Origin: Lates calcarifer
Taxonomy: Eukaryota; Chordata; Actinopteri; Centropomidae
Direction: 5' to 3'
Assembly: GCF_001640805.2 (NCBI RefSeq)
Contig: NW_026115321.1
Location: 124,001-188,000 of the forward strand
Length of the DNA: 64,000 bases
Positions 11,901 through 24,802 of this stretch are shown in pieces. How positions within the stretch are numbered: the stretch's first letter is position 1; every line of letters begins with the position of its first letter. Under the pieces are notes generated by a model. The model searched no databases, was not told where the DNA came from, and was given only the letters and a program-made list of their open reading frames with translations. A program made the position numbers and the translations under genes.

Positions 11901-14900
11901 GCGCAGCGCTGCCGAGAAGGTGAAGTTTTCTCTGACTGTCAGAGTCCCCATCACCACGTCGTCCTGTAGGAAAAAAAAAAAAATCGAGATTAAAACAGTT
12001 GTTGCTGCCGGATGATGGTGTGGCCTCTGACCTTAGTTTTTCTAAAATAATTTGATATACTGTAAGTGACTGAAACAGACTTGGAAAAAGGTTGGTTCCA
12101 TTGTGTGCACACTCTTCCTGCCTGGACCAGGAAACTCTCCTGAATCAAAGCTGGCCACTGTAGGTCTGGCTTCCTGCCTGTCTCACCCACCTGCACCACG
12201 TATCCAGACAGACACTTAAAGTTTGGAGGCTGCGGAGCTCCGTTGATCAGGACTTCTCCCGACAGGCCTGCAGGGTCCTTCCTGGCCGCCAAGACATCCA
12301 GGAACCTAAACAAAGAACCGTTCCCGTTAACAAGTCTGACTTGAACTTCAGTATATTTACACATCAGCTCATCTCATTCATAAAGAAGCTGTACTGAGAC
12401 ATAAATTTGTGAGTCTGAAGTGACCATGACCTTTGACCAGCAAAATCTAATCAGTTCATCTTTGAGTCGAAGTGAACATTTGTGCCAGGTGTAATGAAAC
12501 TCCATGAGGCTACTGTGAACTTGACCTTTGACCTTTTCACCTTTGACTGTCAACTTCTAGTGTGTTGCTAAAAAAAATTGTGACAAAGTGCAACACTAGT
12601 GTTAAGGCTTTTGACGAACAACACAACACTCACGATGATTTGCCGCTTCCCGTTGCTCCCATGATGGCGTTCAGCCCCGGTTTCATGAGCCCACTGAGAG
12701 AGAAAAAGAGTCATATTTTCATATGAATCATATTTGATTATTCTGTCATATGTACAACCGTGGCTCACTGTGTTAGCATGTGACCATAGTTTCTCTGTTC
12801 GTTTCTAATATTTTAAAGTGACGCTGCAGTTTCAGTTCTGTTTCTCTGAGGCGTTGTGTTGTCATATTTCTGAGGAACTGAGAGTGGTTTTTGTGGTTTT
12901 TCTTGAAATTTATTGATAGTTTTGGGTGTTGGTGACATTTTGCAACAGTTGATTCATCCTTTGGGGACAGGACTTCCCCTGGTCCAACATTTCAGTTCAT
13001 TACTCAGCTAATTTCCTGATACTCATGTATTTTCAGTACTGTAATCATGATGCTACAGTTTTACTCTGCATCATAGATGATGGCTTTTTCTATCCACCTT
13101 TTAATCATACATTTTTTATTTTCTCCATTCGTCCTTTTGAACAAACTGAAAGAGTTTGGGTTTTTTTTCAGCAAGCTGAGTTATTAGTGACAGTTTTTAA
13201 AGTATAGTTGGGGAATATTTTTATGCCTTTAATCAGAGATTTCTGATGACAGAAGTAAAAAAATGACTATGGTCACTTTTTGTTGTAACTATTAAGAAAC
13301 CTTTTGTCTTGTTGCTGATTCAGACAAACACAAGGAGACAACTTCCCTCAACAACAGTCAGATCATGAGTCAGAAAATTTCATAAAACATGACACAGTAA
13401 AACTGTGATGCTGCAGATTTTTCCCAGTTTTTTCTTGCATGTCTTTTTTTATACCCGTGACATTCTTGCTTCCTTTCCATGATACCGTCCTTGTCTTTTT
13501 TTATCCATTTTAAGTATTTCTTTCTCTATCTTTCCATTTTCTCCTCTTATTTTTTTTAAAAATCTCCAGTTTCTTTCTCTCTTTACTTCCATATATTTGT
13601 TTTGTTTTTCAAGTGATAAAATCACAAGGCTCAGAAGCTTACAATTCACACGTGAATATCAATACAGTATATAACAAAAACCTCTAAACTTTCTGTTACT
13701 GTTTCCAGCAGAGAAAGATAAAGTTGAAAAGCAAATCCTAAATCTTCTCACCAGCTCAATATGAGAAAAGGGAAGAGAAAGTGAAGAGAAACCAGAGCTG
13801 AGTTCACTCACCTCCTTATATTTAACCCACATATGCAAACCAAATGTTTAACTTCCTCCCTTCTCATGATAACAGACGAACAGATGCTCTTTTCAAACTG
13901 TTATCAGATATGGGACCCACAGTGAGCCACGGCTCCTTAGATTTCCTTTGTTTATTTTCTTATTCCAAAAATATTCTACATTAGCCGTATCCTACAATAA
14001 AGACTGTGTGGCTTTCCGAGCTACAGTGGTTGATTTCTCTAAAGCTAATGGTGAGATCATTCAGCGTACGATCGTAAATGGTGAATGTAAATAAACTCTG
14101 GGTTGGATAACAGTGAACGTGTCCGTTATGCAACCTGTCAGGAGAGTTAGCAGATGTTCTTCTCGCGTGAACAGATTAACTGAAGCAGTAAATCCTCCAG
14201 AGTCTCTATAACTCTCAGAGCAAGCTGCTATGACTAGAATTTACCTTTGACTTTGACTCAGACTGGTCAATGATTCACTGAACAATAAAATACCAGAGAT
14301 ACCACCCACTGTAAACCGTACGCATACACAATCATGCACAGTGCACTTTGACCAATTACATTTTTCATAACACAAATTCATAATCAAAGACTTTGGTCAT
14401 TTTCATAACCAAGTGTAATCAAAGACTTTCATTGTCTATAGTCAGGTGTTGGTGTTTAAGATAAGATTAACTTCATTAAAACCCCAAATTTGTTTCAGCC
14501 TCAGAGTGAACAAAATGACCTGTGAATGATTTTTACATAATCAGTATTGAGTTTTCTGTACAAGTTGAACAAACCTCATTAAGAGATCTTTAATGCTGTA
14601 TGTATGTAATGCCGAGTTGAAAGTCTGACCTGATGATGGCACTACATGAAAAGGCAGAGGATAACCAAAATTATTGCCATTCATCCTTAAGGGAATGTGA
14701 ATGTTTGTACCATATTTCATGGTATCTTGGCAACATGGATACTAGTGGCAGAGTCCTTTCACTAAAACGTTGGCATTAAAAAAAGTCTGTAATAACTGTT
14801 GAGGCACTTCATTTTGGACTAAAGTGATGGACAGACTACCCGAAATTACCGTCTCCAGCGCCATGCTGCTGGAATGGCTAATGAATATGGAGAGACAGCT

Positions 14901-15781
14901 TAGATCTTTAATACTAAGTTCGCATTTCTTCAGGTTACTAGAATCCCAGAGCCGATATTTTTCTGTGAATTTAACACCATGAGCTTTCTCACTAAGTCTT
15001 GTTTCAAAGGTATGGAGGCAGTTCGACATCCTGCCGCTGTGTCTGTTTGTTGGTTTAAGCTGAGGGTCATTGTTTTCTAACAAGCTGCTGTTATGTATGT
15101 GTGGGCTGCAGAAGGAAAGTGGGAACCTGAGTCTCCTGAAACTTCCTTCCTTTGCCTCCAGACATGTGTGTATGTGTGTGTTTTGATCCAAGCGGGCCTT
15201 GTTCGTGTCACGTTGGCCTCCCAGGTGGACTCATGTCAGCACGTAGACAAACACAATAACTGCACATGTAGACCCTGCAGCAGATTATCGAATTCAGAAC
15301 TCAAATGTCCAGTCGCCTGGAGGCTTAATCGGGCGTCTCCATCTTTGTGTTTAGGGACGTAGAGAAAGGGTTTCTTGAACTTTCGGTGGTGATGATGATT
15401 TCAATGTAATCACCAATATCAGTGAATTTGCTTGCAGGGCGAAATAAATCTGAGTTTGGTGATCCATCTCAATCCCCCCCAAGCTACAGTTTTACACACA
15501 GTAGTGTTCTACTCACTTGAGGTCAATGAGAATGTCTTTGGTTGTGGCCTTCTTCCGACAAAGACAGTTTCCTCCCTGTTTCACCTTGTAGTGAATATTG
15601 TGGAAGCTGACAGTGGCGCCATGCTGCTGCTGACCTGAATCTGCAGACTAAAAAACAAGTAATTCAACCCAAAACCAGAAATACACTGACATAGTTAAAA
15701 ATGTCTGAGATTAGCATGGTGAGAGAAAGGATGGTAGGAAAGTACCTGGTGCTTTAAGGTGCCATTGAATGTGGGCTCCAT
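5953..15781 (-). CDS. abcg2: ABC transporter G family member 2 (breast cancer resistance protein)
   Basis: Half-transporter that dimerises in the plasma membrane and exports xenobiotics, urate and porphyrins. Coding exons from the 5' end: 15746-15781, 15517-15647, 12634-12693, 12191-12305, 11811-11963, 9628-9785, 9377-9479, 9184-9232, 9002-9094, 8611-8721, 8114-8259, 7885-7967, 7678-7767, 7329-7453, 7082-7236, 6471-6560, 6221-6297, 5953-6100. They sum to 1923 nt (640 aa; human 655) and stay in frame throughout. Visible motifs are Walker [10 protein letters not shown] at about residues 68-76, the ABC signature SGGERKRT, Walker B VLFLDEP, the H-loop SIHQPRYS, then six membrane segments ending in [10 protein letters not shown]. 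The residue matching human R482 is conserved. The N-glycosylation sequon NTS is kept in the last extracellular loop, but one loop cysteine is missing (see findings). The start was chosen because it is the only ATG opening the frame that runs into the [10 protein letters not shown] strand. Confidence 0.95.
8504..8571. promoter_or_regulatory. Heat-shock element array in an abcg2 intron
   Basis: Alternating nGAAn/nTTCn pentamers, the binding unit of HSF1. A perfect four-unit element lies at 8514-8531 (GAAggTTCcgGAAtcTTC), with an imperfect extension to 8504. A perfect six-unit element lies at 8544-8571. Both sit within about 110 bp of the donor side of the exon ending at 8611. Function is inferred from the motif only. 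Confidence 0.55.
10330..10640 (+). promoter_or_regulatory. CpG-rich promoter-like block inside an abcg2 intron, opposite strand
   Basis: This stretch is rich in CpG (about 10350-10640, tailing off by 10800), in contrast to the CpG-poor intron around it. It contains a CACGTG E-box near 10452 and a good plus-strand donor, TTGTAG|gtgagttg, after 10612. No TATA box is apparent. It looks like a CpG-island promoter with a noncoding first exon pointing away from abcg2. Whether it is active cannot be told from sequence. Confidence 0.45.
11369..11437 (+). CDS. Orphan candidate first coding exon on the strand opposite abcg2
   Basis: An exon-like segment with an acceptor (tggtgtag) before 11325 and a strong gtaaga donor after 11437. 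It has an ATG in good context (gtgATGG) at 11369 and 23 open codons beginning [10 protein letters not shown] and ending SFGQE. With the CpG-rich block at 10330-10640 it forms a plausible two-exon 5' end. I found no downstream plus-strand exons, so it may be a relic, a nested noncoding RNA, or the start of a gene with a very distant continuation. The peptide is not recognised. Confidence 0.3.
11575..11700 (-). repeat. Dispersed teleost repeat fragment
   Basis: The sequence GGAGGCATTATGTTTTC followed by GTCTGTCTGTTCGTCC is the reverse of the usual tail of a common fish repeat ending in GGACGGACGG...CATAATGCCTCC. A second fragment of what looks like the same family lies at 12410-12555. Recognised from memory, not by a search. 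Confidence 0.5.
12410..12555 (+). repeat. Dispersed teleost repeat fragment with TGACCTTTGACC motifs
   Basis: Contains the string TGACCTTTGACCAGCAAAA, then TCTAATCAGTTCATC and TGAACATTTGTGCCAGG, typical of a high-copy fish repeat. TGACCTTTGACC also matches a DR1 nuclear-receptor half-site pair, but repeat origin is the simpler explanation. Confidence 0.5.
14615..14735 (+). repeat. Dispersed teleost repeat fragment
   Basis: Runs from GATGGCACTACATGAAAAG through GCAGAGGATAACCAAA to TACCATATTTCATGG. This resembles a widespread fish repeat that also appears at 34500-34860, 35890-36240 and 37330-37715. Confidence 0.45.
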
Positions 15782-16612
15782 CTCCTTTTGGGTTTCTGAT
15801 ATCCCCTACCTCTCTCAGCCTGAAGGCAAAACTTTGAAGAAACATTTTACTATTACTAAAACTTTTTATTGAAAGCTGAAGTCTTTTTTAAAACTATCTA
15901 AGATGATCTGTGCATTCTACTTATTTATTTTTGATGTCTTTTCCATCAGGTTACTTGTGAATTTATCCATTATTAAATCATAATTTTTACTCAGCTAAAA
16001 ACAAAGAGGGATGAAGGAGTTTTGTAGCAAATTCTGTATTTTGTCAAACAGGAACCAGATGAAACCAGCTATCGGAACAAGCATTCCCATTATTTTCTTC
16101 ACAAGCATGAGTTCTCCAAAATGTACAGTATTAGGAAAAGCAAATTAGCCTGCAGAAAGCGTTTTTAGGGTTTTATGTCTTTATATCACTTTTCCAAACA
16201 AAAAATGCAAGATCAGAATTATTAGGGAGTAAATTAAGCTGTGTCTTTGTCTGCGTTAGCATCCTAACGTTAGCAAACTCTGTGTTGGACATTTACGTGT
16301 CTTTTATAGTTCATTTCCAGAGTCAGCAGGATATTTAGCTATATATGACCTCCAGCATTCAACTTCCTCACTGAGCTTTTTCTTTAGTGTTTCACACTGG
16401 GAAACTAAAGTCAAATCTCCCATTGAAATCTCTTTGGATGACATTAGCAGCTAAATTTAAAATACACCTCCTACTTCTCTTCTGCAAACAATCCTGCTCA
16501 GTCAAAAACCCCAGTTTGAATTTCATGCAAATTAATCTCAACCAGAGCTGCTGACAGTTCAGATTTATTTTCATAAAAATACACAGATGATAACACTGTT
16601 GATCACTCACCT

Positions 16613-16720
16613 GCCGTAGACAGAAATCTGTGTGAATTCAGCTGCTGACGGACATCCAAACCACAGGACACTGACCAGGAGAGTGTGTGGACACAGTCTG
16701 CAGAGATCAATGTGTGTGTG
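16613..16720 (-). promoter_or_regulatory. abcg2: Candidate noncoding first exon and promoter of abcg2
   Basis: On the minus strand a CAG|gtgagtgatc donor lies at 16612/16613. A fitting acceptor (gccttcag) lies near 15820, just ahead of the exon that carries the ATG. This would give a 5' UTR exon starting upstream of 16613. A (TG)n/(GA)n microsatellite at about 16710-16746 lies at or next to the presumed start. The inference rests on splice signals only. Confidence 0.35.
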
Positions 16721-16873
16721 AGAGAGAGCGAGAGAGAGAGAGAGAGCAGTTTGTTGAGTGTGCGTGTTACAAGCCCTGTTTTATGACTGGAGGCAGTGAT
16801 AAGAGAAGCAGGGAGAAGGGCAGCTGACAGCTGACTCATGCTACTACTCTCTCTCAACACTGGAGCCTGCAGC

Positions 16874-17089
16874 CTTGAGGTTGTCATCTTTGGACCTAAA
16901 CAGACCTGTTCTAGAGGAAGATGGACTAATCAATCTGATGAGTTTAGAAGCCATCAGAGTAGGTTTTTAAGTTGGAGTTGGACCAGGTTTAGAACTGGGA
17001 GGGGAATCAGAACTAGAGAGAATTAACTCAGAGCCAGGTTTAAAATTTGGACCGGTTTTAAGATTGAAATGGGTCTTAAAGTGTGAAGG
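16874..17089 (-). pseudogene. Degenerate duplicated fragment of the gprin3 repeat exon
   Basis: About 215 bp closely resembles gprin3 coding DNA at 31448-31671 in the same orientation. Shared blocks include GTTCTAGAGGAAGATGG, GGACCAGGTTTAGAACTGG and AACTCAGAGCCAG, in the same order and spacing, with substitutions and small indels. No open frame is maintained, so it is a dead segmental copy about 14.5 kb from its source, just upstream of abcg2. Confidence 0.75.
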
Positions 17090-20000
17090 TTCTAGGTCAA
17101 ACTACCCCTAGATCAAGCCAGTTTCAAGACTTATTTGGTTGGGTTGAGGCACAAAAACTACTAGTTTAGGGAAAGTGTCTGGACATGGTTAAAAGACACC
17201 AGTACTGGCTGTTGTCAGTTGACAAGAAGCAAACCGCAATCTCCAGCGGCAAAGTCAGACACTTTGATGACCCAACAATACAAACTCCCTCTGAAAGAGT
17301 TCAGCATTTAAGCAAGCACAGCAGTTTTTCTGGTAACTGTATTTTCAACTGGTGATTCAGCAACTTTAATTGCATAACAACCTTTTCTTCTGCATGATAC
17401 CACATTTCATCACAAAATATTTGTCTTGTGTTAGTCAAGAACACCTCTAAACAGAATCTAAATATACTTTCTGTATATTACCCTCTGGTGTTTTGTTGAT
17501 AGAACCAAATTTCAGAGGCTCAGGTTTCAGGTTTGTTATTTGTGGTTGATTTGGAGTACTGTGGATATTTATGTGGATTTGAATTGAGTAGTTTGTTTGA
17601 ATATTTCCCTGTTTCTGTCACATAGTCATGATCCAAACTTGGTAGTTCACCGACAATGTGGGGACTTGTGTTTATTCTGGAGACGTTTTCAGGATTTGGG
17701 GATTATAATTAGGTTCAAGGTCTCTATCTTTTTTTTCTTTATCAAAGTAAGGACTAAGTAATTGATATAGAGTCCCCTCAAGGATGAGACATCATCTATC
17801 TAATAGGAATCAGAATCACCTGTTGTGAATTGCAGCAGCTCCCTCTGCTGGTGAAATTACAGCACTGCACATCTCTGAATGCTCAATCTGCTAAGGTGGA
17901 AATTTTTGACTTAAATAAAAGACTATTTCCATTTCAGCCAGTTTCCTTCAATGTCATCAGTGTTATACATATAAGAAATATATTAGAGTTATTAATTGAA
18001 AGTGTGTTACCAGAGATAGTTAAAATGATTTTTGATATTGAACATTTTTGTGAAGCTTACTTGAAATGTTCGATGTGTGTCTACATCTACTTTATATTTA
18101 ATATGCGTTAAATGAGCTCCATCTTGTGGTGACTAGTAGTAATAACAACAGGATTGGAACATAATTTTTTCTCAGTGTTTGGAACAAAATCTATTGATTT
18201 CTGAACCTTTTATATATTGGTAAATTACATTGATAATCATATATTCACACTCACACATTGCATCTTAATGTGGTTAAACATTTTTAATTTACACTGTGAG
18301 ATTAGTGATCAAGTAGCTCAGTGTTGATACATGTGGCACAGTGTGTGTTTGTTCAGCCTTGTTGTTGGCCAGAAACAGCAGAGGCACACACACACTTACA
18401 CTCACTGATTTCAAAACATATCCTGAAGGTCAACACACACACAGTCGGTCACAATTTTTTCTGGGTCAAGTACTAGTGTGTGTGTCACTGTGTCATGTGT
18501 CACCACATTAGCAGGTATTTTGTGTCACTGACACATATTTTTCTTTGCATGTCTCCGCGTGTTTTGCATCTTCAGCATCACTTTGTGGTCACGTGAAGCA
18601 ATCTTAGGAATCTCAATAGTTTCTATATTTACCCACCAACATCTGAACGCCTAGTCACACATCAGGAGGGTGGGCCATTCCTCTGATGCTATTGGATGGC
18701 TGAGAGAGCAATCAGCTGTCAATCGATCAGGGGTAACTTTCCACAACAGCAACTCACTGATGGGTAATAGGTGTGGTAATAAGGCTGATAAGACGTATTT
18801 GACCTTAAGAAGTTCATGTGAAGCTGTTCATGTGCAGTTAAAAGTACCTAATCACTTGCACATTAACATGGTAGTGTTGTAAAGTAATCAAGTAAAGTAA
18901 TGTAAAGTGTTGAATAATGGCGACACTACCAAATTCTACAGACCAACAAGTTTGTTATCATTTATGTTGGATGTAGCTCAAACATAGTTCTGGCACACCA
19001 TCTAGTCTTAGCAACAGGTGCACAGGGCCACTCAAACATTACTTTTGCCTGATGAAGGTGTTCTGTTCAGACATTAAGCCACTTTTTCTGGGTATCAGAG
19101 TCCTGATGTATTTATTCAGTCCAGCCTTGCGGTAGGAAGGAAGTTCGGTTTTTGTCATTTTGTAGTGCTTTTAAATTTTAGGAACTAAGTTCAGACCACC
19201 TCCCCAATTAACTCCTTTACAATTATCAAGTTTTTGAGCATAGATACAGTTTTAGTCATGTCCCAATCCAAGCGCTTTAATGTTGCGTATCTGCTCATGC
19301 AGTCTGATCTGACATATTGCAACAGCTGTTGTCTACTAAATTTAGCCTAAAGATTTGTTAGAGCTTAGTGACTGTGTTTTACGATCCTCACCATAATTTG
19401 CATATGCAGTGAAATGCTCTCATTGTCAACTGAGGTGGACAGAACTCAGTGGAGTTTTGTAAAGAAAAGGCCTGATACCAATACTTGGGGGCATTTCAGG
19501 ACATCTCTACTTAGACTATTTATCAAACAAAAACACAGCAACATGACAATGGATTAATTTGTCGCACAGTACTGTAAGGTCATCTCAGCTGAGTGTGTTA
19601 GGCCTGCAGTTAATGATTATTTTCATTATTCTACAGAAGATTTTTCCAATGAACAAATAAATTAATATACTGATAAATAAATAAATAAACATAGAAAAAC
19701 TGAAAATATTTCTCTGAGCCGAAAGCTATGTCTTCAAATACCTTGTTTTGTTTGACTGAAAGTTCCAAAAAAAGAAAAAAACAAAATACCCCAACCCAAA
19801 TATTCAATAACAGAAAAACATTTTTTCACTTTTTGCAGACTGAAATAATCAGTAATAGTTGCTTTTTTTTTTTTTTTCAATTACAAATTGTTACCAAACC
19901 ACACTTGAGTCCCCAAGAACAAAGTGTATTTGCAAAGTCTGCATGTGTATTGTCAGACAGGCACCCAGGCCACATGACTAGAGACAACACCTTTTTAAAA

Positions 20001-21040
20001 AGTTGTCTCAGGTCTGCATAACAACATTTGTAGAAAAAAGACAAAGTTTCAGTTCAACATGTCAAACTTTATTCATCACTGTACTGGTAGATGTTTCAGT
20101 TTCTTGTTCAAAACACTTGAGCGAGCTAGTTCATAACTGACACAAGGGACAATCCAATTACAGAGTTCTAGATACTTTTCTTTTATCAAATTTTAAGTAC
20201 ATAAAATATAAAAATACTCTTTCTTTAACAGCTTTCGTTTTTGTGGTCTCACTCATCCAATATATTTATTTGTCCCTGCTTCTCTAAACACCATCTACAG
20301 AGAAGACCAAATTTTATGTCATTAAGAGTAAATTATGAAACTTAGTGATTACATTAATTATTTAGCTGGTAAAAAGAAATATAGCACTTTTTGTGTTTTA
20401 GCCAACCTGGCAGGTAAAAAACTGAAGCTTTGTAAGTAGTCAGAGGACAGAAAATTGGTAACATTACAAATTCAAGTATTGATCAAAATCATGATGTTCT
20501 TTCATTTAGTTGTTTTTTTTCATCACCCTTTCCCTGTTTTAAAAAGAGTCATTCACTCAGAGCTTGTTTTAAATGACATTTTACTTTTATCTAAAAATAA
20601 AAAGTATTTTTTATACAAATAATTTTGGTTTTATTTGAGTTTAATTAATGATACAGCTTGTTAGTGACAAAAACTGTTTAAATGTATAAGTAGGTTAATG
20701 AGAGGTTAAATTTACTTTTGAAAGTCACTTTTGAAAAAATACATGAGGGGTGGTAAAATGTTTGTCTAAATGCATATGATGCAAAAACCAGAAAAGCAAC
20801 CAGAAAAGGCAACAAACCCCTCTGTATGTACAATATAATAAAAGTCACTCTACACTGATGACTAGTCAGCCATGAGCTAACACAGGAAAAATAATACGAA
20901 AGGCAGCACTACTGATGGGTGTCGTCAGGTGAATTCAGGGGAGTTTATGGATAATGTTGAGTTTGGGAAAAGATTGAAAATGTTTGTGTCCTTCAAGTCA
21001 AAGAGCACTGCGATGTGCTTTTTGTGTTTGTGTGTTTCAT
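17090..21040. other. Spacer between abcg2 and the ppm1k 3' end
   Basis: AT-rich, no convincing exons, long homopolymer and (CA)n tracts. The right part, to about 20060, probably holds the ppm1k 3' UTR: a TTTATT near 20070 reads AATAAA on the minus strand. Confidence 0.4.
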
Positions 21041-24000
21041 CTACGCCCATCTCCCACTCGAAACAAAATTTCTGCTCATACTGTAGACAATGGTGGAGCT
21101 CTGATGTTTCCCCCAAGCTCCCAACGGGACGATGATGATGGTGGAGTTGTCCTCCGAGCCATACTGCAGTGCCTTAAAAATACAGTGTTTATCATTAGAT
21201 CATTAAATAGATTTGTCCATTTGATACTGAAATATGTCCTTTTATAAATGTTAAGTTGTACATTCACTAGAGGGCAGCTCAGCGTCTCAGGTTTCTGACA
21301 ACAAACATGGTGATGGCAACTGCAGTCTCCTCCAAGCTATTTTGAAGTAACTCTTGTCTTTTTGTGCACGGTCAAAGTAATATCACCTCGCACAACTTCT
21401 CTTCAAAAAGTTATGCCATTTTTAAAACTTCATCATGTCCTGCTTGAACAATTGGCTATTGGATTTCCAGTGGTACTACTCTGATTCATCCATATCCATA
21501 TTCAGAAAACGTGCATAAAGCACAAACCGAGAGTACGGGCAGAAGGCTCTGAACGTCAAGCATAATTGTACCTGAAGATGGATTCATGAGTCTCCATTTA
21601 CCTGCTGAGCAATGATGTCTGCAGCCTCTGTGGGGTCTTGGCACTGGTTGACCATATCACAGATCTCCTGGTCGCTCAGCAGGAAATTGATGCCATCAGT
21701 GGTCAGAGCAAGGAAGGAGTCGTTGGCATGCTGGACCTGCAGAGACAAACAGGATCTCAGGTTTCCATCTAGCTGTCAGTTTTCTGTAGTTAACCCAATA
21801 CAATATAAAAGTTAGGTGGTGATAATGATCTACACTTTTGTCCAGCATGAAACGTTTCAAGGACTACTGGATGTTTTACCATGAAAAATCGCTATTTTGG
21901 GGGAGTTCTTGTCCTACTTCAGAATAAGTACTCTCCCAGCATAGGAGGAACTTTGAGTGGCATGAGGGTACGGGGCTTGGTCAAAGACATGAGCTAACGC
22001 AGCATCAACAATGTAAAATATTAGTTTGTTATAGAAATGGTTGTTGTTGTATGTCGTGCAAACCAACCACTGGCCAGCTCACGACAATTCAGCGATCCTA
22101 TTGATAGTGTGAATGCAAACATAAAAAACCCTCAATGGTCTTTAGTTCTTGGGGGAACTTCCCAGAACTATTGGGTCAGAAAACTCCTTCTGATTCAGGT
22201 AACAACATAACCTTTCTCTAGCACCACCCTACTTGTTTTGAGGATCTAAGAGTAGCTGTTGTTATTCTTCCATTTTTCAGTTTATTTAGTGATTTTGTTT
22301 TCTGGAGAGTAATGAACTTTACAGCCTCACCTGAAGACTTGTACAGTATATATTCATGAATCTATTGGACCACAGAGGGAAACCTGTGATCAGCCACTTC
22401 TTCCTGGCTGACTAAAGGCCAAAGGTCAGATGAAGCTGCACCGGGACTCACAGTTAGCCGTTGTGTGTCTGGCTCAGCGATGACACCGCTGGATTTCAGG
22501 TGGAAGTCTCCAATGCTACGAGTCATGGCGAGCCGTCCATTAACGTTAGCCTGACCCACGCTATTCCACGTCACAAAGCCACCAAACCTCTGTATCCTGT
22601 ACGTAAAGACACACAGGATTAGCTATGGTCTGGTTATTCTTTGGTGTTCATCTACATACTAAAAGACTTGTCCTTCAAATGCAGAATGATCACAGGTTAT
22701 TTCCTTGCTGTTGCTGGCTGTACCTTTAAGAAAAAAATCTGTGACAGTTAAGGACAGTTTGTTTCTTTAGGTCAGAGACTGATGTGATAACACATTTGGG
22801 TGATGTTCAGAGTTAAACATAGACTTGCTCTGCTGTTGCATAACACCAACTGCTTTAAGAAGAAGGGAAACCCAAACCGGTCCACCTTCAGCTCGACTGG
22901 ATGAACCAGACCTCTCTACACAGGACTGTCCCTGAGCAAGGCACTGACTCGCTGCCAGCTGCAGGATGTTTGGCCACAGTCCAACATACTGTAGAGTCTA
23001 TTTATATGCAACGACCTGACCAGCTGCTGGTGGGAAACCTGAACCCTGCTGCTCCACTGTTCACTCTGAACGAGATTTACCTTTAGACCTTGTGGTTTTT
23101 TTTTACCAAATCCCAACGATTTTCTCAGTATATCTGACAAAAATATCATTGCTTCCCATGCTGTCCTAAAAAAGTTGCATCTAAGATACAAATATAAAGT
23201 TTGCATTACTAGTTTCCAATGCTGCCCTTATTCTCCACTCAGAGGAGGAAGAACAAAAAGCTCTGAAGTAACATTAGTCTCATGAACAGAGCTTTAGTCA
23301 TGTTTCTCGTAAGTGCTGAACAATGCTCTCAGTGTCAGTCTGTAGATTCTGAAGTTTTTGGCATCGTTTGACTTCCTTGTTGGATTTTCTAACAAACCTG
23401 TCTGTGAATGTATCACTGTTTGGCTGACTGTAACTGTTGTAAAAGTACTAGCAATACTCCTGGGTTGTCCTAGATCCAGTTGCAATAGGAAAAAGAAGTA
23501 ATAGCATATCTATTTTTGGACATATTAGTAGTCCAGTGGCAGAGTAGTAGTGTAGTAGTGGCAGAAACACCATACCGGTGTCTTTCGTCCTTGCGGTCAG
23601 GTGTGTGGTCTTTGGTGAGTTTGTTGGCTCGTCCCTTCCTGCACAACATCGCCCGGCTGTCTCCAACACTGCCAACTACCAACTCAATACCGTCACGTAG
23701 CATAGCAACTGTCGCTGTGGTGCCGGCTGTCAGGAAGGAGGCTGAGGAAGAAGAAACGGATGAACACTTGATGAATATTTACGACTTTTTATCAATAGTG
23801 TGTACCTTCTTGCTTTTCCTACTTTTCCATTTACTTTTACTTGTACGTATGTGTGTCTCACCATTGTTGAAGTAGCTCAGGTGTGTGTGAAGAGCTTTGT
23901 CAGCATCTAAAAAGGCTTTCTTTAAAACTTTCTCCAGATCGTCCTCTTCCTCCAACGCACCTCTATACAAAAATATTTAATCACTGTATCAGTGTTTTAT

Positions 24001-24783
24001 TAGAAACATTTATTAGATTAAAAAAAAAAACTGCACTTGAAAATGTAAACCTGATAAATTTTTCCATGAAGGTGTAGCAGTAGTCGGCAGCATGGGGTCC
24101 GCCGTGGCCATCGAATACTGCGAAGTACAGCAGGTTGTCATGGATACGGGCAAAACGGAGACGGTCCTCGTTCTGGTTCCTGAGGCCCAGAACAGATGCA
24201 CTGCCGACACGAGACAGACTGACCTGACACAGTAAATTATACCAGTTTATTAGTTGGTTCTTTTATATGTTAGTTCACCCTGTCATGCAGTAATTCCTTG
24301 TCATCCATTCATTCATCACTCATCCATCCATCCACACCCCCGCCCAGTTACCTGCGGAATTGGTTTTCCATATCTGATACTGGAGGGCAGCAGTATCGGT
24401 TCCTCTATCCTGTTGTCCCAGATACCAAATGAGTCCCAGGTCACTGGCCGGCCACTGCCATCACTGTCGAAACGGACTGAGCTGCTGGCCTGTCGTACGC
24501 CCACCCGACAGCCCCCACCTGCAGGGCAATGATAACAAGGCTAGGTTAATGCGATGGACAACCCACTGTCACCAGCGCAACATTGGGTTGTCTGCTGTAG
24601 CAAGGTATGAAATTATATAAATCATGAGAGATGACTTTATCTGTATAATACCCATCATGTATTTAGATTTACCTGTGCAGAAGCTGTGGATGTTTCTGGT
24701 GATGATCGAACAGTGAGGAAGGATTGTCTGGTGATGGTGGCGCGACCACAACGCAGCAGATTCAGCAGCACTGTAGACGACAT
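21041..24783 (-). CDS. ppm1k: Mitochondrial protein phosphatase PPM1K (PP2Cm)
   Basis: Mn/Mg-dependent serine/threonine phosphatase of the mitochondrial matrix that activates the branched-chain alpha-keto acid dehydrogenase by dephosphorylating E1-alpha. Exons: 24673-24783, 24352-24540, 24051-24223, 23862-23962, 23576-23726, 22452-22596, 21602-21736, 21041-21172; total 1137 nt, 378 aa (human 372). The N-terminus [20 protein letters not shown] has no acidic residues and looks like a mitochondrial presequence. PP2C motifs follow: NEDR, DGHGG (metal-binding Asp), [31 protein letters not shown], and the family ending SGRWA. The second exon must start at the cctag acceptor (24540), because the closer cag at 24518/24519 would break the frame. 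A noncoding exon probably lies at the CpG-rich block near 26513. Confidence 0.95.
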
Positions 24784-24802
24784 GGCTAACTGTCTTTAAC
24801 AG

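Noticed and set aside
12420..12535. Nuclear-receptor DR1 sites (TGACCTTTGACC)
   Set aside because: They lie in a repeat fragment that carries this string throughout fish genomes.
14742..15191. Minus-strand open frame of 149 codons
   Set aside because: Lies in an abcg2 intron between well-supported exons, no family resemblance.
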